Below, in pieces: positions 15,301-26,600 of a DNA stretch of 27,500 bases (position 1 is its first letter; each line of letters begins with the position of its first letter). The notes beneath the pieces are model-generated. The model was not told the DNA's origin, did not search any database, and was given only the letters and a program-made list of their open reading frames with translations. The DNA comes from Glandiceps talaboti (lineage: Eukaryota > Hemichordata > Enteropneusta > Spengelidae). A program made the translations under genes and the position numbers. The stretch is taken from the NCBI RefSeq assembly GCF_964340395.1, contig NC_135567.1, positions 18,920,306-18,947,805 of the forward strand, given 5' to 3'.

Positions 15301-18300
15301 CACTTGTATGTTTTCTTGTTCCTCCGAGTTCGACCACATCATCAGAATAACCATGGATACCGTCCATTTCCTCTTCATCTTCAAGATCAATCCATCGATA
15401 TTCATCAGGCTCCTCTATCACAATGCTCTTATCTGAGAATGTCTCATTCTGTCCTAACTTTTCCGTTGACTTTTCCGAGCTCCTCTTTTTCCCATCCTTT
15501 GTTTTCCCAGATTGATGTTCGTCAAACTTGGCACAATTGTCAATATTTGTAATTCCTCTACTTCTCCTGGAGGATATTTCCTTCCGAGTTGATCTCGAGA
15601 ATTGACTATTTTTCTCAAATGATGGTTTTTGACTTCTAGGTGACCAGTCTTCCTTGATGTCAAAATTTAGTGACATGGACCTATTAGTTTGTCTATCGGA
15701 CAAGTTTTGCACACTTGTACGTTTGCCAGAACTTTCCCGACTTTCACCCATGGTTTTCCTACTCTTCCATGTAGCATTCCACGGGGAAGATTTCTTGATT
15801 GCATGATGTTGACTTGTACTTGGCGTGTTACTAAACTCTGACGACCCACTTATCATTTCTTCATCCGACCATACATCATCAACGTCGGCTAATTTCAATA
15901 TTTCCTGCATTTCTTGAGAATCTATTTCATTCCCTTTTCCCAAAGCTTTCCTTCTTTTCCTAGGTGTGGTGCTAGTCTTTCCGCCCCTCTTTCCATTGTC
16001 TGGTTGATATCTCTTCTGTTTTCCCGGAGTGACACCATGTTTTGATATAACTCTGACAGAACCACCAATAGCCTCTGCTTTCTCCAAAGCTGATTTGGCA
16101 AGGTCTGCCTACAGTACAGATATGACAGGAAGAAAAAATCCACGAAACTCAAAATTGGAAGAAAAAATATGCAAAATTCAGAAATGGTTGGGAAAAACCC
16201 ACGAACTGGAAGCAAAAAATATACAAATTTCAGAAATGGTTGGGAAAAAACCACAAAATGGAAGCAAAAATATATAATATTCAGAAATGGATGAAGAAAT
16301 ATATGCAAATCTCAGAAATGGATGGACAAAAACCCACAAAAATTAGTGACCCCAATACAGAAGTGTCAAAAATATTCAGATTGTGAGTGAGATTTAAATA
16401 AGCAGACCAACGGCTGAACGTTTCAAATTAAAGGCAGCAAGTAACTCCAAACATAAATCTATGTATTCACTGTTATAATAATACAACAATAATAATAATA
16501 ACCTTTCTTTATACCGGATCAATTTTTTTATGTATATCATCGCGCCAGTTCAGTAAGGTCGTATCTGCTATGTAATCGTATAGGCAGATACGACATTACT
16601 GCACTATGTGACGAAATACCCATTACTTGTCCATCCAGAAATCCCGAAGGCCATTCGTCACGGTTTTAGCCTCGCATTCTGGCGAATTGGGATAATGTAT
16701 TCTGATCTCCCATCTCAGCAGCCAGCCAGTGGTGATCAAATGAACCAGATACAATGAGATCATTCCAAATTTTAGGGCTTGTTGTCAGATTATTAGATTT
16801 TATCAGTCAAGGGATGTTTCATGTGTCTATATCATAAAGCTCAAAATCTGTATTTGACCTAATAACATGGTGATGCTATTGATGTCATCTCACTACTGCA
16901 GGCTTAATTCAAGACTCCCAATAAGAATTTACACCCCACCCCCTCCCCCTACCCCAACCCCTACACCCCAAAGAAGAATTTACACCCATTATCTGACTGT
17001 TAGCTAAAAAACCACAAAATGGAAGCAAAAAATATACAAATTTCAGAAATGATTGAGAAAAACCCACGAAATGGAAGCAAAAATATATAAGAATAAATGC
17101 CATCTGGTCAGGCGTGATGGGGAAATAACAAATTCAAAACCCTAATTTGCATGGATGCCAGGCTATCCTGGGTTAAGTATTAGTACCAGAGGAAACTGGA
17201 GTGCCTGCGGAAAACCTATGTTGTTTGTACAACTTTCATCTTACTTACAGCACGGCAAACTAAATCAAACCCTGACCTTGTAAGATGCAATCAGTTTAAC
17301 CATTCAGCCATCACCATGCCTTACAGGTACATGTATATACTTGAATTCTGATGCTAGTCTATTTTAAACAGCCTCTAATATCAGATTGTCATCAATGCAT
17401 GTTGAGATCTAAAATCCATGTAATGCGTTGAGTGTGTGTTGATGTCTGAAGTGGTTTATTGTCAAATTTGTATTATAGTAATTCTGGAATTTTTAACTGG
17501 TACAAGCTGAGTTTATACATATTTAGGCATAGTTTTTACAGCATATTTCAATTGACGGAACTCAACCTGGTATTAATAATTGATATGATGATGTAAGTAA
17601 TCCATACATATCAAAAATTTTTGAGGAAATTCTTATTATGCAACAAACAAACAAACAATGCCAGAAGTCAGTCATAATGTTACAGAAGACATAATAATAA
17701 TAATAATAATCTTTATTTATACTGGATAGTTCTTTAAGCATATAAACACTTGTCTCCCAAGAAGTCCAGTGAGGGCCATCCCTCAGGGGTTCAGTGTTAA
17801 TGCGTCGACTTTAACATTATACTGGAATGTGGTTTTGTGTATTGTTAAGTATTTTCACTTGAGTAAAGAAATTACAAACTCAGCTTGTACCAATTTAACT
17901 TCCAGATAAAGAAAACAAGAAAACAATCAAACCTTTGAGAGATATCTTTTCTTACTAGTTGTCACCACAACTGATTTTTTCTTCACGTCATTTAATACTT
18001 CATGAAGACTGAAGAAAATCTGTCCACTTTTCCTAACCTGTCTTCTTTTCATTTCGTTCACACTAAGAAATCAAGACAAACGGAGACAGTTTAAAACCAC
18101 GGTATGGAACTGGGACAGAGAAATTGAAGAAAGAATTGCATCAATCACAGTAACACTAATTTAATTACTACTCCAGGACATGAAGTCAATTGGTTTTCTC
18201 CTCATTTCATTCACACTATGAAATCACGACAGAGGAAAGCTGAGATGATGATCAGTGTTCCTGCTAAGGCTTATTTACACGCTACTTGCTAAAGTTCTCT

Positions 18301-21300
18301 GTCTTCTAGCTCTCACAATCATGTCATGTTTGGCTCAACCTTATATCCACGTATCAAGCATGAAATAGAAAATATATACAAATACAGTATAATTAATGAT
18401 TAAATGAAATGTTGTCATACAGTTTTACTTCTCTCTATTCAGTATACAAGAGTAGGTAAAAAGTGTTAATTTCATGTTGCAAATAAACATTCGATTTTGC
18501 TTCCGACCTTCAGATGAAACGGGGGATGGGATACCCCCTTCCGCCCCATTCCCCCCTCTTCCCCCTACAATTACAGCCACCATATTACCCCATCATAATG
18601 GGACTAATCTGTACTGAGATGCTAGACTGACCTGTTCCATTCCCGTACAAATCTCCTTACGAGTTTCATATTATCCGGATAATGTAATAATTCCGGTAAA
18701 TCATCCAGATCTTGATGTTGGATATCAACTGGACTAAAACTGACATTAAGCGGTGTGTTATCCTACAAGAAAAATGATCACAGGAAAATAAATCAATCAC
18801 TATGATAACATGACAGTACTCTGACGAATCTACTGGTATGACAATATTTGGGATATTTACACAAGAGTTTGTGGGGCTCACAGTGGCTGTACTTTCAGGG
18901 GCATAGTAAGTGTAACCATTACAGAAAACACTAGTGTAAATACACGTGACCTGAGTACCCACACTGGAACTCACGTGGCATGGGGTTCTGTTATTATTAC
19001 ATATACTTATCCAAAACAGTAAATTTCGTATCAAAAATACAACTGCGTGTTCACATGATCTTGTTATATGGAACTATTGTATGTTCAATTGTATACAGGT
19101 ATGTAACAATGTTTTCAGCAAAGCACTGTAGTAAAAATACCAGCAGTATGTCAAATAACACAATACTAATGCTATCATGTAAATAGCCCAACTGTTCCGA
19201 TAGTTGAATAATGTATTAGAGCGCCACTAACGGTCAGAGTGTGATCAGATGCGTGTATTCTTAGGCTAGTGCTAATCTGAATAAAGAAATGCCACTTTCT
19301 TTAAGTTAGACAAGTTGATATAAATGCCTACCTCATCATAAATGTATATTCTATCGGTATATTTACTGGCACAGAAGTGAAATTTGTCAAACGCTGGGAC
19401 ATCTTGGTTTACACTACTCTTGTCACCGCTGTCTTCAGCACCTTTCTCCGACACCTCTACATTGGCGTGTTTCAGGACACCACCCTTACTGCGTAGAGGA
19501 GTTGAACTGGTAAGATTTGGGGATGAAGTGTTCATACTTATTTTCCTTGATAACTTTCCGGAATTTCTAAGCTTAGAAGACGATTGTCTATTTTCCGGTA
19601 GCGTATGTGTATCGGTAAACTTCTCATTACGAGGAGTTCTAACACCTCCAGTGGCCTTGGGAGTTTTGGATGATATGACATCATCACTTTCTGTGTAGCT
19701 GTAATCCAGTATAATTGTGTCATCACTGTCAGAACAGAAAGATTGAATATCATCATTTTCTGTGTTTACATCATCATTTTCTGTGTTTACATTATCACTT
19801 TGTGAAGCATCGTAAACAGAGTTCCCTGTACCTCCTGTGACATCATCATCTTTGGTGCTTGTATCATCACTTTCTGTAGTTACATCATCATTTTCTGTGT
19901 TTACATTATCGCTTTGTGAAGTATCATAGACAGAGTTCCCTGCCCTGCTTTGGGGTAAATGTGTACCTTCTGTGACATCATCATCTTTGGTACTTGCATC
20001 ATCACTTTCTGCTGAGACATCACACTTCCTCCCCTTTCCTTTCAGAATTGACTCAAGATTTTGTCTCGTCGAGTGTTTTTGTATTTTTGAACTTCGTAAT
20101 TTTCTGACTATTTCCTGTTTTCTTGGTGTGTCACAAATTTCACAAAATGGTAGTTCTTCGTGATTTTCAAATGTACACGCAATACAACTCCAACTTTTTT
20201 CATTCGCAGCAATGTCGTCTTTCTCTGCAATATCCTGGCTTTCTCTTGACAACTGACTTGAGCTGTCTTGTTGTGGAGTAAACAAATAATCTGGCAAATC
20301 AGAATCATCGTTACTGTTTCTTGACAAGTCAATGTCTATCGCTGATGCTGATTGGCTCTTCCTATGTGACTTTTTCCCAACTGACATTTTGATTGGCTGA
20401 CTGGAAGCATCAGTTTTCTTAAGCTTCTTTCTGATTGGTTGATTTTGAAAATCTTCATCATCACTCTGGATAGTGATCACTGATACACTGCAGTTTGATT
20501 GGGAAGATTGACAGATATTTGGTGATCCTGTCTTCATTTTTCTCTTTTTTGGGCTTGTTTTACTCTTTGGCGTGAAGAACGACAAAATACTGGGCTGTTT
20601 ACTTTCTCCCTGTGGGATAATAAATATGAAAGTATGTATGAAAGTTTCTTTCTGGTCCTTTTGAAATAAATGAAGTTTCAGATTCAGTCTTATTTTCAAG
20701 GAAATGCTGTGATTGGTCAGCTGGGTTACTTTACACAACATTTGTATGATAAGCTGTGATTGGTCAGCTGGGTTACACAACACAACATTTGTATTATATG
20801 CTGTGATTGGTCAGCTGGGTTATATAATAGCACAACGTTTGTATTATATGCTGTGATTGGTCAGCTGAGTTACATAACACAACATTTGTATGATAAGCTG
20901 TGATTGGTCAGCTGGGTTACATAACACAACATTTGTATTATATGCTGTGATTGGTCAGCTGGGTTACATAACACAACATTTGTATTATAAGCTGTGATTG
21001 GTCAGTTTATCTAGGCTCACCTGGCTACTGAAATAAAACTCATCATCTTCATCTTCTTCATCTTTGTTTCTTGGCAACCAGGCTGCAGCATGAGACAGAA
21101 ACTCAGCATCTTCTTTGTCACATTCATCCACTCTAAGATGATGAAGCTGACCACTCAGAGCATGGCTTACAACACTCACCTACAATTACAGACAAAGCAA
21201 TTTCTATTACATGTACTCTGATTGGTTGAAATGTCATATGACTAAATGTTAAGCTGACCACTCAGTGTATAGCTTATCACACTAACCTAAAAATAGAGAT

Positions 21301-22909
21301 GAAAATATCTCCATTACATGTACTCTGATTGGTTGAAAATAGTCATGTGATTAAATGTGAAGCTAACCACTCAGGGCATGGCTTACAACACTGACCAAAA
21401 AGTATAGAGAGATTGCCATTACATGTACTCTGATTGGTTGATAATAGTCATGTGACATGTAAATTCTGACACTTGTAAATGTGATCATTTAGCACATGGC
21501 TTACAACACTAACCTACATATACAAATTCAAATTCCATACCTCTGATTGGTTGAAAAATATCATGTGATGTTAATGTTAATATATGTATCTATACAACTG
21601 GCTGTAGTTTTCAGATTTTGCTTTGTAAAATAAAATGATTTCTAGTTTTTCGTGTAAATACACACTAAATAGTTAAAACATTATCAGAACTCACTTTTCT
21701 AGTGATAGCTGACCATATAAAGTCATCAATCGTTCCCCTAGCAACAAGATAATGCACCTGTATTGAGTTTAGTTGACCAATTCGATGAGCTCTGTCTTCA
21801 CATTGGTCCATAACACCAGGTGTCCAGTGCAGTTCAGCAAACACAACTTGAGTAGCAGCTGTGAAGGTGAGACCCTGCAAACAAAAAAATATGGGATTTA
21901 ATACCTTTCTCATTCTACATCATAACTTATGTCTATACTTTGGTTTTACAGTACTCAAAATATGTAAAAAAAAAAAAAAAATATCATCAAATTGTTTCAA
22001 ATTGCCATAATTTTTTCATAATTTTTCATAAATTATGCTTGTGTACATACACTGTAATTATATTATTCTCCAAATTTTTCTCAGAACATACTTGCGATAA
22101 AAAGGTTCTGTTACTTTAACCAATAAGATTGACTGTTTCATGGAGACTTACTGTGGCAACTGCAAATATGCTAATACATGCATACTGGTTACTGATTGGT
22201 TAATTACATGATGTATGAAACTATTTATCCAATCAGAATGACTCTTTCACCAAGACTTATCATACCAGCTGCCAATATGCTAATACATACGTACTGGTTA
22301 CTGATTGGTTAATTGAATGATCTATGAAACTATTTATCCAATCAGAATGACTGTTCCACCAAGACTTACCATACCAGCTGCCAATATGCTAATACATGCA
22401 TACTGGTTACTGATTGTTAATTACATGATGCATGAAACTATTTATCCAATCAGAATGACTGTTTCAACTTACCGTACCAGCTGCCAACATACTTAGTACA
22501 GCTATCTTTACATTATCGTCTGTTTGAAAGGATTTTACCAATCTCTAAAATCAACACAAAAAAGTAAAGAAATATAAAATAAATTTACATAAAGTGTATT
22601 CATAGCAAAAAATTACTGGAGTTTGTTTTGTTTTGTTTTTTAAATTTTTTGTTTTTGATTCTTTGTCAGGGGTGCACACACAGACACACATACACACAGA
22701 CTGACAGAAAAACACACACACATACATAATTACACACACACACATGCATGCGCACACACACACACAAACGCACACAAACATGTACGTCGTATGTACATGT
22801 TACATTCACACACGCACACATGCACACACATGTACATACACACACACACACACACGCACGCACACACACACGTGTACACAAACACACACACGTGTACACA
22901 AACACACAC

Positions 22910-22945
<36 letters not shown>

Positions 22946-22952
22946 ACATACA

Positions 22953-22988
<36 letters not shown>

Positions 22989-23348
22989 AAACATAACACA
23001 CACAATAAACAAACATATAGCCTAAGCAGACAAGACATTGGCATAACATTAGCTCCTCTATGGGAGTTAACAACTACAAAATCCATACATCAGCATATAC
23101 CATAGAATACTTACAGGTCTTTCAGCAACCGGTACTTTGCCATCAATTCTGACGTGTTTAATATTGGTACGGTGTTCTTTATTGTATTCTAGTATAGCTT
23201 CAGTCAAAGCCTGCATCATAAAATGATGGTGTGCAAAGACTAGGAACTTCTGATCTCTGTTGTCCATTAGTGTCTTGATATACTCTCTCACTGCACCAGC
23301 CTACAGCAGGGAGTTGTAAACATGGTGTTAGAAAGATTGACAGAGAGA

Positions 23349-23379
<31 letters not shown>

Positions 23380-23476
23380 GAGACAGACTGACTGACAAAC
23401 ATAAACATACACAGACTGACTGACTGACAGACAGACAGACAGACTGACAGACCGAGACACAAACATACACAAACTG

Positions 23477-23512
<36 letters not shown>

Positions 23513-23589
23513 TGACTGACAGTTAATCACAAGACAGAGACCAACAGAGACAATCAGTCAGATAGAGACAGACAGACAGAGCCAGACAC

Positions 23590-23640
<51 letters not shown>

Positions 23641-26600
23641 GGCTAACACACAGACTGACTGACACACAAACGGAAAGGAAAGAGACCGACAGTCAGATAG
23701 ACAAGCAGACCGACAGACAGAGACAGTTAATCACTATGCCTGAGTAAACAATAGAGACCACACTATAGATAACTGGCAAAGATTTCAAATTTCCAATAAC
23801 GTTACCTTGGCTTCTGCTGTTTTAATGTAAAGAGTTGATATAAGTCCATTGATAATAGTTTTAGGATGTACTCCTTCATCTAAAATCATCTCTCCTTTCA
23901 ATACTTTCATTAACTCTTCAGTCAGTCTGTCAACTTCCTGTAAAATAAACAAAGAAATATTGTGATCTTAATCAAACTGATATGAACTTAACAAATTTAA
24001 ACTTATATGTCATTGGAAATGTTCTTCAGGTCACTGAAAAAACAAAAGTTTTTACGGTCTTAACGTTGGGGGCGCTAGAGCACAGCAAACTGAAAATGTT
24101 CATCAGGTAGCTATTAAACAAATGACATCTTTTAAAATATCATTTTCAAATCACTAGCGCCCCCAGTTTGTTTGCCCCAAACAATACAAACTTTTGTTTT
24201 TTGACAAATTTAAATTTACAAGTCCTTGAAAATGTTCTGCAGGTCAATAAAAACAAAAGTTTGTATTGCTTTAACACTGAGGGCGCAAGTGCATAGCATA
24301 CTGTATTTCAGCTGGGCGAGTATTGAATAATGTGCAGATTTTTAGTATGTTATTGTGGGAAATCACTTCACAAAAATATACATTATCATTTTTTTCTATA
24401 TACACTGACCTTTTTCTGTGGTGTCTCATTGAGTTCAAACGGTATCTTCTGTTTTCTCTTTGGTGGCAGCTGACTTAACACCTTCAATAAAACAGACATT
24501 GACAATGAAATAGCACCCTCTATGGTGGCAGCTGACTTAACACCTTCAATAAAATAGACATTTACAATGAAATAGCGCCCTCTATGGTGGCAGATGACTT
24601 AACACCTTCAATAAAACAGACATTTACAATGAAATAGCGCCCTCTATGGTGGCAGCTGACTTAACACCTTCAATAAAACAGACATTTACAATGAAATAGC
24701 TCCCTCTATGGTGGCAGCTGACTTAACAGTCAATAAAACAGACCTTTACAATGAAATAGCACCCTCTATGGTGGCAGTTGACTAGACACGTTCAACAGAA
24801 TTTTACAATAGCACCCTCTATGGTGACAGTTGACTTAACACCGTCAACAAAACAGACCTTTACAATGCAACAGCACCCTCAATGGTGACAGTTGACACAA
24901 AGTGTTAGTGTGGGTATTTGCACTCTTGTTTGAGGTGTTTTCTGTTGCATTTTCCTAATGACAGTACAGTCACAGTACAGACACAGAGAACACTGAAAAC
25001 ACTCTAGCACACCACACTTACACTCAGGTGAGTAAGTATTACAGGATTCTGTTATAAATAATTCTTGTACCTGTTTCTTTTCTCTTCTTATCATAATATT
25101 GTCTTTAAGTTTAGCATGTAACTCTGGTAGATGACTAGCACCCCTGTCATGAAGAAAATAAAAAATATCACATCGTGAATAAAATATACAACCCATAACA
25201 CCAAAGTAAAGCGTTTTCTGTTTGTACCACAATCGTTTATAGCATCCATATCAAGTACAACCCATAACACCCAAGTAAAGTATTTTCTGTATGTACCACA
25301 ATCATTTATAGCATCCATATCAAGTACAACCCATAACACCCAAGTAAAGTGTGTTCTGTATGTACCACAATCGTTTATAGCATCCATATGAAGTGTAAAA
25401 GTATACTGTTTCATTTGCTATATTGACCACATTAGAAAGGCCACATGCTAGGCTTGTAAATAAACCAACTGAAAAAGTATAGTTTTATACTTGATATGAA
25501 TGCTATAAACGAGTGTAGCACATAGAGAAAGTGTCTTACTTCTGTGTTACTCATTGTAATATGAATGCTATAAATGAGTGTAGCACAAAGATAAAAACTA
25601 ACAACTAATTGGTAAAAACAAAGGAATAAAATCAAAACAAAATGAAGGCGCCATATATACCTCTTGCACACTTACCCAGTATCCCATGTCTTTTGTCTTC
25701 CATAGTATTTCCACTGTGCATTACAATATCGTTTAGCATACGATGTCCAACTTCCAAACAAGTTTGCCTTCAATGCTTGAATTTGGGGAAACAACTGAAA
25801 TAGGAAATAATAGAGGTGAGAACTATTCCAGTATTAAACACTTCGTTCATTTATTTCATTGATTCTTTGGTGACATCAGATTCATGAATTACAAATTATT
25901 TCTAAACATATCAAAGAGGTTTGCCTCCTAATTCTAACATCCAAGTTTTTCCTCAAATTCTAACATCCAAGTTTTTCCTCTAATTCTAACATCCAAGTTT
26001 ACCTTCTAATTTTGGCATCCAACTATTGGGTGATAAGTCAGGTAACTGCTACAGTCCTGGCAATGCTAGATTCTATAATAACTTACCTCAGCTGGTCTTA
26101 GATAATGCTAGCATTAGTAAGGATGTGTTTGAATTCTGTAGATTAGCCTGGGCGATGATGGACTTACCTCAGCTGGTCTTAGATAACGCTAGCATTAGTA
26201 AGGATGTGTTTGAATTCTGTAGATTAGCCTGGGTAAGGCTGGACTTACCTCAGCTGGTCTAGATAATTCTGGACTTACCTCAGCTGATCTAGATAAGGCT
26301 GGACTTACCTCAGCTGGTCTAGATAAGGCTGGACTTACCTCAGCTGGTCTAGATAAGGCTGGACTTACCTCAGCTGGTCTAGATAATTCTGGACTTACCT
26401 CAGCTGATCTAGATAATTCTGGACTTACCTCAGCTGGTCTAGATAAGGCTGGACTTACCTCAGCTGGTCTAGATAAGGCTGGACTTACCTCAGCTGGTCT
26501 AGATAAGGCTGGACTTACCTCAGCTGGTCTAGATAATGCTGGCGTTCCTGTCAATAACAGAGCTCTCTTTGTGTTCTGTAGTAAGGGTACTAATAATTTT

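Noticed and set aside
22551-23105. Cys/Val-rich and His/Thr-rich open frames
   Set aside because: Products of the (CA)n tract in an intron, with no similarity to real proteins.
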